DNA from: Candidatus Bathyarchaeum sp.
Lineage (GTDB): Archaea > Thermoproteota > Bathyarchaeia > Bathyarchaeales > Bathyarchaeaceae
Direction of reading: 5' to 3'
DNA length: 5,460 bases
NCBI GenBank assembly: GCA_003096255.1
Contig: PIXS01000172.1
Location: forward strand, 1 to 5,460
Position 1 is the first letter of the stretch. The number at the start of each line of letters is the position of its first letter. Positions 1 to 4,243 of the stretch are shown one piece after another. The notes under the pieces were generated by a model. That model was not told the origin of the DNA. It searched no databases and saw only the letters and a program-made list of their open reading frames with translations. Position numbers and translations under genes: made by a program.

Positions 1-28
1 AACTAAAGCAACTAGTCTACTAACCCTG

Positions 29-220
29 CTACCTTTTTCTATTTTTTATTTCGTGTTCTAGTATGCCTCGGTAGAGTATGAGGGGTGCTATCTTTTCGTT
101 TGGTGCAGTTTTCATAATCATCTGTTGTATGTTTTCGTCAAGACGCTTCTTGTAGGCCTGCAGCTCGCCTAGATTCATGTCTTTCAGTTTGGTTTCAAAA
201 AATTTTATTGGGTCACTCAT
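29..220 (-). CDS. small charged helical protein, function unknown
   Basis: This encodes a 63-residue protein that I do not recognise. It starts MSDPIKFFETKL and is rich in Lys, Glu and Leu, with a predicted amphipathic helix over roughly residues 5-38 (LGELQAYKKRLDENIQQ), a short break at TAPNEKIAP, and a second helix over about 43-63. It has no signal peptide, membrane segment, cysteine or metal motif, so it is probably a cytoplasmic helical-hairpin or coiled-coil protein. An in-frame TGA lies 9 nt upstream of the ATG, so the start cannot be extended. The SD is weak (GTGA about 7 nt before ATG), and an AT-rich AATAAAAG at 245-252 could be the box A of a nearly leaderless transcript. It diverges from the peptidase gene at 389. 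That the frame is real rests on natural composition and the bounded start; there is no recognised homologue. Confidence 0.6.
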   Translation of the reverse strand: MSDPIKFFETKLKDMNLGELQAYKKRLDENIQQMIMKTAPNEKIAPLILYRGILEHEIKNRKR

Positions 221-295
221 TCGCAGTCACTTCATTAACTGTTCTTTTATTGCTTTCGCCTCATTAGATTTTCTGCACAATTTGTCAAACAAATG

Positions 296-302
296 TTATA
301 TA
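296..302 (+). promoter_or_regulatory. candidate TATA box for the SDH_sah peptidase gene
   Basis: TTATATA follows an A-rich BRE-like stretch (CAAACAAAT). It predicts a transcript start near 324 and a leader of about 65 nt ahead of the ATG at 389. A competing, closer candidate is the TTTAAA core of the palindrome at 338-351, which would give a leader of about 20 nt. The sequence does not decide between them. Confidence 0.4.
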
Positions 303-337
303 CTTATGTAACACAGAAAAGGCTGCAAATACTCAAA

Positions 338-351
338 TTGGTTTAAACCAA
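338..351. repeat. perfect 14-bp palindrome, possible operator
   Basis: TTGGTTTAAACCAA is identical to its reverse complement over 14 bp and stands 37 bp before the ATG of the peptidase gene, in the divergent intergenic region. It could be a dimeric regulator site. Its TTTAAA core could alternatively act as a TATA element. Function is inferred from symmetry and position only. Confidence 0.4.
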
Positions 352-388
352 AAATGGAATCAATAATTCTCATGGGGGAAGATGCAGG

Positions 389-1276
389 ATGGGAACCACA
401 GATCCAATAAAAGCAATAATCGACGTAAAAGAAGAAAACGACCCCCAGCTTGCAGAGAAACTGACAGAAATCAGCAAAAACCACAACGCAGTCCTGATGG
501 CATGCATCGCGCCCTACGTGGGACTGAAAGTTTCTCCCACAAGAACAGTCAACGCCCAGATGGGACTCTCTGAAGAGTTCGCCGTAGAAACCGCAATAAA
601 CCAGATACAAACAAAAACCGACAACCGAAAATTGTTACTCTTGGTCAGTAGCCCCGGAGGGCTGGTCCAATCTTCATACAAGGTTGCACGGGCATTACGG
701 AAAACCTTCAAGGAAATCATTGTGTTTGTTCCTCACATTGCAGCAAGCGGCGGCACATTGCTTGCTCTTACTGGAAACAAGATAGTTATGGGTATGATGA
801 GTCAGCTTTCGCCCCTTGATCCACAGGCAAAGATTGAGGATGGGGTTGTTTCGGCTAACTCTATTGTGGATGCGCACCAGTTTGTTACTAGGCTTTTTGA
901 TGACATTTCTGTGGAGGATGCTCCCTACAGCTACAAGGCGTTAGCAGACAAGTGTGACGGCGTTGACATCAGGGACGCGTTGGCTAAGTTGAGTTTAATG
1001 GAAGAATACATTCGAGAGATTCTGGAGGACTGCGGATACACCAAAGAAGAACGACGGAAAATCAGCAAGAAGATTGTGCGGGGCTTCAAGACCCATGATG
1101 AAGTGATAAACATTGACAAAGCCAAAAAGCTTGGACTGAATGTTGTTCCTCACACCGATTTTCCAGCCGAATGGAAGCTGTTCCGTGAATGGCTAGGAAA
1201 ATATATGCTGCAAGGCGCAGACAAACACGTTATCCGTTTTGTGGTTTCAGAAAACCTGACAAAAAGTGAAAAATAG
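389..1276 (+). CDS. SDH_sah family ClpP-fold serine peptidase-like protein
   Basis: This 295-residue protein matches the SDH_sah family (Pfam PF01972, 'serine dehydrogenase proteinase'), which belongs to the ClpP/crotonase fold and is related to SppA and NfeD-type peptidases. Visible landmarks are VSSPGG (86-91), equivalent to the Gly-Gly oxyanion turn; VPHIAASGGTLLAL (114-127), in which Ser120 is the expected nucleophile; SQLSPLDPQ (138-146), the family's LGPxDPQ block; and HDEVINIDKAKKLGLNV (236-252), a ClpP-like C-terminal element. There is no signal peptide or clear membrane helix, so a cytoplasmic protein is likely, unlike membrane-bound SppA. The ATG is preceded by GGGGGA at 374-379. 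An in-frame TAA at 344-346, with no start codon between it and 389, fixes the start. The substrate is unknown, and actual proteolysis is inferred from the family. Its stop lies 8 bp from that of the convergent dCMP deaminase gene. Confidence 0.85.
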   Translation: MGTTDPIKAIIDVKEENDPQLAEKLTEISKNHNAVLMACIAPYVGLKVSPTRTVNAQMGLSEEFAVETAINQIQTKTDNRKLLLLVSSPGGLVQSSYKVARALRKTFKEIIVFVPHIAASGGTLLALTGNKIVMGMMSQLSPLDPQAKIEDGVVSANSIVDAHQFVTRLFDDISVEDAPYSYKALADKCDGVDIRDALAKLSLMEEYIREILEDCGYTKEERRKISKKIVRGFKTHDEVINIDKAKKLGLNVVPHTDFPAEWKLFREWLGKYMLQGADKHVIRFVVSENLTKSEK

Positions 1277-1284
1277 TTTTCTGA

Positions 1285-1770
1285 TTATTGTCGGTCGTAC
1301 TTTTCAACCGTGTCGTTCATGACAACCAGTTCGACACCCGACAACCCGAACAATTTTATGGTGTCCTTGTCCGCATGGTAATGTTTCTCGCAGACAACAC
1401 GTTTGATGCCCGAATTGATTATCATCATGGCACACGTTCGGCACGGCGTCATCTTACAATACAACGTAGAGCCATCAAGAGGAATCCCAAACTTTGCCGC
1501 CTGAATAATGGCATTCTGTTCTGCATGCAAAGTGCGTACACAATGCTGAGAAACAGTGCCGTTCTCGTTCAGAACCTTTCTCATGTCATGTCCTGCTTCG
1601 TCGCAGTGGGGTAGTCCTGCAGGTGCCCCAACATAGCCTGTTGTCATGATTCTGCGGTCCTTGACAATCACGCATCCAGCCTTTCCGCGGTTGCAGGTGG
1701 CACGTTTTGAAACGGCTTCGCACAAATCCAGAAAATATCTGTCCCAGTCGGGTCGCGGCTCACAATCCAT
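1285..1770 (-). CDS. dCMP deaminase (deoxycytidylate deaminase)
   Basis: This enzyme deaminates dCMP to dUMP (EC 3.5.4.12 family), the substrate for thymidylate synthesis; it is a soluble cytoplasmic zinc enzyme. In the 161-residue form chosen here, the zinc site is complete: His82 and catalytic Glu84 in LHAEQN, with Cys110 and Cys113 in PCRTC. Other family features are DWDRYFLDLCEAV at the N-terminus, KRATCNRGKAGCVIVKD (22-38), TGYVGAPAGLPHC (44-56) and HCVRT just before HAE. These favour the dCMP/ComEB branch over cytidine or tRNA adenosine deaminases. The frame extends to a GTG at 1800. I prefer the ATG at 1768-1770 because it follows GGAG with a 9-nt spacer, and because a TATA-like TTTTATTT at 1812-1819 would start transcription near 1790, inside the longer version. 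Length is normal for the family. It is convergent with the peptidase gene and divergent from the gene at 1936. Confidence 0.93.
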   Translation of the reverse strand: MDCEPRPDWDRYFLDLCEAVSKRATCNRGKAGCVIVKDRRIMTTGYVGAPAGLPHCDEAGHDMRKVLNENGTVSQHCVRTLHAEQNAIIQAAKFGIPLDGSTLYCKMTPCRTCAMMIINSGIKRVVCEKHYHADKDTIKLFGLSGVELVVMNDTVEKYDRQ

Positions 1771-1779
1771 CTTTTTTGT

Positions 1780-1783
1780 CTCC
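1780..1783 (-). promoter_or_regulatory. ribosome binding site deciding the dCMP deaminase start
   Basis: Read on the minus strand, CTGGAGAC contains GGAG followed by a 9-nt spacer and then ATG (1768-1770). The upstream in-frame GTG at 1800 has no comparable site. Confidence 0.6.
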
Positions 1784-1811
1784 AGCTTTTGATTATACAC
1801 CTAGCAAGCAG

Positions 1812-1819
1812 AAATAAAA
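1812..1819 (-). promoter_or_regulatory. candidate TATA box for dCMP deaminase
   Basis: Minus-strand TTTTATTT lies about 45 bp before the ATG at 1770. It would place the transcript start near 1790, giving a leader of about 20 nt that contains the GGAG site. It is a moderate match to the archaeal box A. Confidence 0.4.
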
Positions 1820-1872
1820 CTGTTTTTAGCGTTAGTTGAGAGAAGTTTCGCTGTTGTTTTTGTTGGGATAAT

Positions 1873-1883
1873 CTTTTAATATT
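1873..1883 (+). promoter_or_regulatory. TATA box for the secreted-protein gene
   Basis: CTTTTAATATT matches the archaeal box A and lies about 58 bp upstream of the ATG at 1936. The predicted start of transcription is near 1903-1906, giving a leader of about 30 nt that carries a palindrome (1906-1917) and a strong SD. Confidence 0.55.
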
Positions 1884-1905
1884 GTATCATGTATCTTAAT
1901 TCACA

Positions 1906-1917
1906 CTACATATGTAG
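1906..1917. repeat. perfect 12-bp palindrome at the predicted transcript start
   Basis: CTACATATGTAG is fully self-complementary. It sits between the TATA box (1873-1883) and the SD (1924-1931) of the secreted-protein gene, where a bound repressor would block initiation. It may be an operator. The function is inferred from position and symmetry. Confidence 0.4.
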
Positions 1918-1923
1918 GATGTT

Positions 1924-1931
1924 GGAGGTGA
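1924..1931 (+). promoter_or_regulatory. strong Shine-Dalgarno site
   Basis: GGAGGTGA is an uninterrupted 8-nt complement to the usual archaeal 16S rRNA 3' end, spaced 4 nt (AAAG) from ATG 1936. It is the strongest translation signal in the window and suggests a highly translated product. Confidence 0.75.
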
Positions 1932-1935
1932 AAAG

Positions 1936-2634
1936 ATGAACAAAAAAGTCAATCTAGTCTTAATTTGTGCGGTTGTTGTTTCTATGATGATTCCGTTAGC
2001 TTTCGCTGCCCCTAAAGGTGATGCAACTCGGATAAAAGATGGAGTTCTAACTTACAGTGCTGGCCACTACCTAGAAGGCGAACCTCTTACTCTTGGATTT
2101 GACCCATACGGATACAACTATCAAGGTCATATGTTCAAAGGTAGCTACGCCAACGCTTACCTTGGAAGAGATGGATATGCTCCATACACTGGAGACGATG
2201 AATCTTATCTAGCTGAAACCCCTGAAGCTGCTACTCATTGGGTTTGGCCATACAGAAACGATTATCTCATGATGAAATGGAATGATGCTTGGCTAAGCAA
2301 CGTAGATGCAGACGGAGATGGCGCATTAGACAGACATAATGGATATGACAGCTACATTGGCTCTGGCGCTTGGTTAACAAACCACCAAAGCGGCGAATAT
2401 GAAGAAGACGGTGAAATCATCAAGTGGAACTACTTCGTCAAAATAGTTGCAGTTCCAGAGGATGCGACACTAAATGCTGGTGTTTGGTACACTAACGACG
2501 GTGTAGAGATCGGAGCAGAAATTTGGGGAGCATTCGCAATAATTATGGAAGTAGTCAACGATCCTGGAGACGGCAGTCACGGAGCCCAATACATAAGCCC
2601 CTACTCAGCAGGATTTGGAGCATACGCGCCATAA
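1936..2634 (+). CDS. secreted aromatic-rich protein of unknown function
   Basis: This 232-residue exported protein has a clear Sec signal peptide: MNKK, a hydrophobic core over about 6-20, and an AFA cleavage site after residue 24. The mature chain is rich in Tyr, Trp, Gly and Asp, and there is no C-terminal membrane helix or sorting tail, so it is probably released or loosely bound outside the cell. Residues 124-132 (DADGDGALD) form a DxDxDG loop typical of calcium sites in EF-hand or dockerin-like proteins. Conspicuous blocks are THWVWPYRNDYLMMKWND (100-117), GSGAWLTNHQSGEY (142-155) and EIGAEIWGAFAIIMEVVNDP (191-210). The WLTNHQSG and IWGAFAII blocks recall, from memory only, a family of uncharacterised secreted proteins in other prokaryotes; I can name no domain. 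A strong TATA and a perfect SD suggest good expression. It is a single-gene unit ended by T-tracts. Coding status is secure and function unknown. Confidence 0.9.
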   Translation: MNKKVNLVLICAVVVSMMIPLAFAAPKGDATRIKDGVLTYSAGHYLEGEPLTLGFDPYGYNYQGHMFKGSYANAYLGRDGYAPYTGDDESYLAETPEAATHWVWPYRNDYLMMKWNDAWLSNVDADGDGALDRHNGYDSYIGSGAWLTNHQSGEYEEDGEIIKWNYFVKIVAVPEDATLNAGVWYTNDGVEIGAEIWGAFAIIMEVVNDPGDGSHGAQYISPYSAGFGAYAP

Positions 2635-2658
2635 AACTAAACCAACAACCCCACCCAC

Positions 2659-2692
2659 TTTTTTTCTAGGGTAATTTTAAAACTACTTTTTT
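2659..2692 (+). terminator. T-tract transcription terminators
   Basis: Runs of seven T (2659-2665) and six T (2687-2692) follow the stop codon of the secreted-protein gene. Archaeal RNA polymerase terminates at such T-rich tracts on the non-template strand without a hairpin. They separate this gene from the tRNA promoter. Confidence 0.55.
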
Positions 2693-2716
2693 CCTGTGCC
2701 AGTCTGTTCCATAACG

Positions 2717-2725
2717 TTAAATATT
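2717..2725 (+). promoter_or_regulatory. TATA box of the tRNA-Ala gene
   Basis: TTAAATATT, centred on 2721, is preceded by ATAACG as a possible BRE. The centre lies about 28 bp upstream of the first tRNA nucleotide (2749), the spacing expected for a tRNA promoter that initiates at or just before the mature 5' end. Confidence 0.65.
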
Positions 2726-2748
2726 ATCCATGATTCAAACGGTAGAAG

Positions 2749-2841
2749 GGGCTGGTAGTTTAGCCTGGCTGAATGCCGCCTTCGCAAGCCTTGTGCCGAA
2801 ACAGGCGGAGGTCGCGGGTTCAATTCCCGCCCAGTCCACCA
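2749..2841 (+). tRNA. tRNA-Ala(CGC) with a 16-nt intron and encoded CCA
   Basis: The full cloverleaf can be folded by hand. The acceptor stem is GGGCTGG (2749-2755) with CCAGTCC (2831-2837), including the G3-U70 wobble that is the alanine identity element; discriminator A2838 and CCA 2839-2841 are encoded. The D stem GTTT/GAAT (2758-2761, 2771-2774) has two G-U pairs. The anticodon stem is CCGCC/GGCGG (2776-2780, 2804-2808), the variable loop AGGTC, and the T stem GCGGG/CCCGC with loop TTCAATT. The raw anticodon loop is 23 nt. Removing 2787-2802 leaves TTCGCAA with anticodon CGC, reading GCG alanine codons. Mature length is 77 nt including CCA. Position 21 is T where A is usual. A TATA box at 2717-2725 is correctly spaced. 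Confidence 0.93.
2787..2802 (+). other. archaeal tRNA intron at position 37/38 (bulge-helix-bulge)
   Basis: The precursor folds into a textbook BHB motif. A 4-bp central helix, TTCG (2781-2784) with CGAA (2797-2800), is flanked by 3-nt bulges CAA (2785-2787) and ACA (2801-2803), below the 5-bp anticodon stem. A short GC/GC helix with a 5-nt loop (2788-2796) caps it. Cutting after the second nucleotide of each bulge removes exactly 16 nt and restores a 7-nt loop at the canonical 37/38 site. Processing would need the archaeal tRNA splicing endonuclease and ligase, which are not in this window. Confidence 0.88.
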
Positions 2842-2844
2842 ACA

Positions 2845-2856
2845 TTTTCATGTTTT
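2845..2856 (+). terminator. possible T-tract terminator of the tRNA gene
   Basis: Two T4 runs (2845-2848 and 2853-2856) lie just past the encoded CCA. They are short, and they overlap the 3' end of the convergent ECF gene, so termination of the tRNA transcript must occur inside that coding sequence. Confidence 0.35.
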
Positions 2857-3414
2857 GATTGAAGCAGAATCAAGGGGGTTTATCCCTTGTAATCGTAGTC
2901 GCCTCCAATCACCTAGTTTGGAGTAGATGATTTGTGCAGGGATGATGTTGAGCAGTGCTTGGGTGGCGTTGAAAATTCCTAGTGGCACCAAAATGCCGAG
3001 CACGTATTCATGTGATGCCCAACCATAGAATATCGGGAGCAGGAAGTAGTTTGCTGCGCTCATTACGAGAACTCGAGACGCAACCGCCGCAACTGTTTTT
3101 GGTATGAAGCCTTTGCGCATTGCAGCAAAAGCCAAAATGGTTGCTAATTCGGCAATGAGCTTGAGGGTACCGCCAGCAACGTTTCCTCGAAGAAAAATGA
3201 TTGAACAACCGATAACAGAGGTGTATACGGCGGCAATTGGACCTGCAAAAAGTAAGCTTACCATCATGGGCAATCCGGTCAGGTCCCATGAGATAGCATT
3301 TGGCATAAGGGGGAAAGGTATGTCGAAGGGGGGTCCTTTTATTACTTCGGATGCTGCAGCCAGTGCTCCTAGTATGCTGGCTAATGCAAGTTTTTTGGTG
3401 TCTAGTTTCAGCAA
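2848..3414 (-). CDS. ECF transporter substrate-binding (S) subunit, RibU-like
   Basis: This 188-residue integral membrane protein resembles the S components of energy-coupling factor vitamin importers (Pfam PF12822 type). It has about six hydrophobic segments (approximately 8-25, 47-60, 62-75, 83-98, 108-127 and 138-162). Helix 1, LALASILGALAAAS, carries small-xxx-small spacing used to contact the EcfT partner. The blocks ISWDLTGLPMMVSLLFAGPIAA (split here as 41-50 and 51-62), GGTLKLIAEL (81-90) and NYFLLPIFYG (122-131) resemble RibU-like proteins, so riboflavin is possible but the substrate is not proven. No EcfA or EcfT gene is nearby, as expected for a shared-module (group II) S subunit. 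The open frame reaches a TTG at 3480, but a TATA box and an AAAGGTGA site lie inside that extension and point to TTG 3412-3414. The ArsR-like gene is upstream on the same strand, so local regulation is plausible. Confidence 0.82.
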   Translation of the reverse strand: MLKLDTKKLALASILGALAAASEVIKGPPFDIPFPLMPNAISWDLTGLPMMVSLLFAGPIAAVYTSVIGCSIIFLRGNVAGGTLKLIAELATILAFAAMRKGFIPKTVAAVASRVLVMSAANYFLLPIFYGWASHEYVLGILVPLGIFNATQALLNIIPAQIIYSKLGDWRRLRLQGINPLDSASIKT

Positions 3415-3421
3415 CTGTTCG

Positions 3422-3429
3422 TCACCTTT
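3422..3429 (-). promoter_or_regulatory. Shine-Dalgarno site deciding the ECF S-subunit start
   Basis: Minus-strand AAAGGTGA precedes a TTG (3412-3414) with a 7-nt spacer. This places the start at residue 23 of the longest open frame, immediately before LKLDTKKLALAS, where the conserved first helix begins. Confidence 0.65.
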
Positions 3430-3450
3430 AGAGACGAAAAGGCTGTACGC

Positions 3451-3463
3451 TAAATAATATTTA
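3451..3463 (-). promoter_or_regulatory. TATA box of the ECF S-subunit gene
   Basis: Minus-strand AAATATTATTTA is a good archaeal box A. It predicts initiation near 3432, a few bases before the SD at 3422-3429, and lies inside the 89-bp gap between the regulator stop and the ECF start. The ECF gene can therefore be transcribed separately from the regulator. Confidence 0.55.
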
Positions 3464-3503
3464 TGTTTTTTGTAAAACAATATGTCTTTTTTGTTAATTC
3501 ATG

Positions 3504-3800
3504 TTAGCGTGTTGCGAGCAATTCTTTGGCTTTTCGAATAAAGTCTTTAACCAGTTCCTTGTTCTTCAAGTAGATGACTCGTGAGCGTCCAACCTCGTAA
3601 ACTCCCACTATTCCACATTCTTCCAGAACTCCGATATGCCTGTAAACCGCGGCGTAATCCTTCTTGAGCACCTGCGCCACAGCCTTTATGTGGAGCGGTC
3701 TCTCGGTTTCGCTCACTAACTCAACAATCTTCAACCTTGTAAGGCTGCCCAATGCACTGAATATGGCAGAAACTTGCTGTAGCGTCTGTTCATCAGTCAC
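3504..3800 (-). CDS. ArsR-type winged-helix transcriptional regulator
   Basis: This is a 98-residue single-domain DNA-binding protein. The opening LQQVSAIFSALGSLTRLKIVELVSE is the classic ArsR-type first helices (a variant of the LGxxxRLxIL pattern). A helix-turn-helix over about 37-65 (HIKAVAQVLKKDYAAVYRHI) is followed by a wing (GVYEVGRSRVIYLKN, 66-80) and a C-terminal dimerisation helix. The ArsR metal motif ELCVCD is replaced by ELVSE, and the only cysteine is Cys62, so arsenic or cadmium sensing is unlikely. The ligand is unknown. The frame reaches a GTG at 3812, but that codon overlaps the SD AGGTG (3810-3814); the GTG at 3798-3800, 9 nt further on, is the better start (MTDEQTLQQ). It is transcribed toward the ECF S subunit 89 bp downstream and away from the small membrane protein, so it may regulate either neighbour or itself. 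Confidence 0.85.
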   Translation of the reverse strand: MTDEQTLQQVSAIFSALGSLTRLKIVELVSETERPLHIKAVAQVLKKDYAAVYRHIGVLEECGIVGVYEVGRSRVIYLKNKELVKDFIRKAKELLATR

Positions 3801-3808
3801 GATATAAA

Positions 3809-3816
3809 CCACCTTT
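3809..3816 (-). promoter_or_regulatory. Shine-Dalgarno site deciding the ArsR-type start
   Basis: Minus-strand AAAGGTGG contains AGGTG with a 9-nt spacer to GTG 3798-3800. The alternative GTG at 3812 is itself part of this site. Confidence 0.55.
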
Positions 3817-3837
3817 ATTGTGTATGCATCTAATTTA

Positions 3838-3871
3838 TGACATTTTCGCTAAACATCCCAAAAAAATGTGA
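3838..3871. repeat. imperfect inverted repeat in the regulator/membrane-protein divergent region
   Basis: TGACATTTT (3838-3846) and AAAATGTGA (3863-3871) match as an inverted repeat at 8 of 9 positions, separated by 16 bp. It lies just upstream of the ArsR-type gene and upstream of the TATA of the small membrane-protein gene, a natural place for an operator serving both. It is AT-rich, so chance is possible. Confidence 0.3.
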
Positions 3872-3900
3872 TGCCCACCGAACTGGACACGACTACAACA

Positions 3901-3910
3901 TTTTAATAAA
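3901..3910 (+). promoter_or_regulatory. TATA box of the small membrane-protein gene
   Basis: TTTTAATAAA lies 45 bp before the ATG at 3955 and predicts initiation near 3932, giving a leader of about 22 nt that ends in AAAGGTGA. Confidence 0.5.
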
Positions 3911-3940
3911 CAATCGCCAACATCTACAACCTGTTTACTG

Positions 3941-3948
3941 AAAGGTGA
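3941..3948 (+). promoter_or_regulatory. Shine-Dalgarno site of the small membrane-protein gene
   Basis: AAAGGTGA lies 6 nt before ATG 3955. It is the same motif used for the ECF gene and is strong support that this short frame is translated. Confidence 0.65.
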
Positions 3949-3954
3949 AGTATA

Positions 3955-4140
3955 ATGGGGCTCAAGACTGAAACCATGCTGCCCATAGGCATGATAACGA
4001 TGGCTCTCGGCATCCTTATTGGGCGATTTGTCCAAATCGAAATTTCAGGCTTCGCGATTTCAGATTTTGTCGAGGGCATCCTAGTCGGTGTGTCCTTAAC
4101 AATGAATTTGGCATATCTGGCACTGAAGCCAAGAAAGTGA
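3955..4140 (+). CDS. small two-helix membrane protein, function unknown
   Basis: This 61-residue protein is mostly hydrophobic. A first transmembrane helix spans about 8-26 (MLPIGMITMALGILIGRFV), followed by a short loop (QIEISGF) and a second helix over about 35-57 (SDFVEGILVGVSLTMNLAYL). It ends with the basic tail KPRK, which by the positive-inside rule suggests that both termini are cytoplasmic. Gly-rich spacing in both helices (GxxxxGILIG, EGILVG) suggests tight helix packing or oligomerisation. A TATA box, an AAAGGTGA SD and a correctly spaced ATG all support expression as an independent unit. It is divergent from the ArsR-type regulator across 154 bp, so regulation by that protein is possible. 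I recognise no named family. Confidence 0.75.
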   Translation: MGLKTETMLPIGMITMALGILIGRFVQIEISGFAISDFVEGILVGVSLTMNLAYLALKPRK

Positions 4141-4194
4141 TTTATGCCCGTACCCTTTGGATTGCAGTTTTCTAGAGTCTTCGATGGTTGTGGA

Positions 4195-4228
4195 TTTAAG
4201 CAAATCATTTTATTGAGTTGTGCTTAAA
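4195..4228. repeat. perfect 8-bp inverted repeat framing a promoter
   Basis: TTTAAGCA (4195-4202) and TGCTTAAA (4221-4228) are perfect inverted copies separated by 18 bp. The spacer contains the TATA-like CATTTTATTG (4206-4215) of the NosD-like gene. A dimeric regulator bound to both arms would cover the promoter. The function is inferred from arrangement. Confidence 0.4.
4206..4215 (+). promoter_or_regulatory. candidate TATA box of the NosD-like gene
   Basis: CATTTTATTG lies about 33 bp before ATG 4244 and would start transcription near 4235, giving a very short leader. A weak GGTG at 4231-4234 is the only SD-like sequence. Confidence 0.4.
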
Positions 4229-4243
4229 GTGGTGTGACTTTAA

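Noticed and set aside
2..61. A plus-strand frame open from the left edge to a TAG at 59-61
   Set aside because: It is only 19 codons long, lies antisense to the end of the 29-220 gene, and reads as low-complexity hydrophobic residues with no family pattern.
389..410. Shared DPIK near the N-termini of the 63-residue protein and the peptidase, as a possible relation
   Set aside because: Four residues at the ends of otherwise unrelated proteins; most likely chance.
296..610. A 104-codon minus-strand frame rich in Cys and Phe
   Set aside because: It overlaps the peptidase gene antisense, contains that gene's promoter region, and has a composition typical of a non-coding complement.
1288..1614. 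A 108-codon plus-strand frame opposite the dCMP deaminase
   Set aside because: The minus strand carries an intact zinc deaminase with all catalytic residues, so the plus frame is a shadow.
3104..3457. A 117-codon plus-strand frame opposite the ECF S subunit
   Set aside because: It is the complement of a strong membrane-protein gene, with no SD or TATA in the right place and no recognisable motif.
4141..4243. Possible additional small gene or RNA between the membrane protein and the NosD-like gene
   Set aside because: Apart from the inverted repeat and TATA-like element, I see no SD-led frame and no stable fold in these 103 bases.
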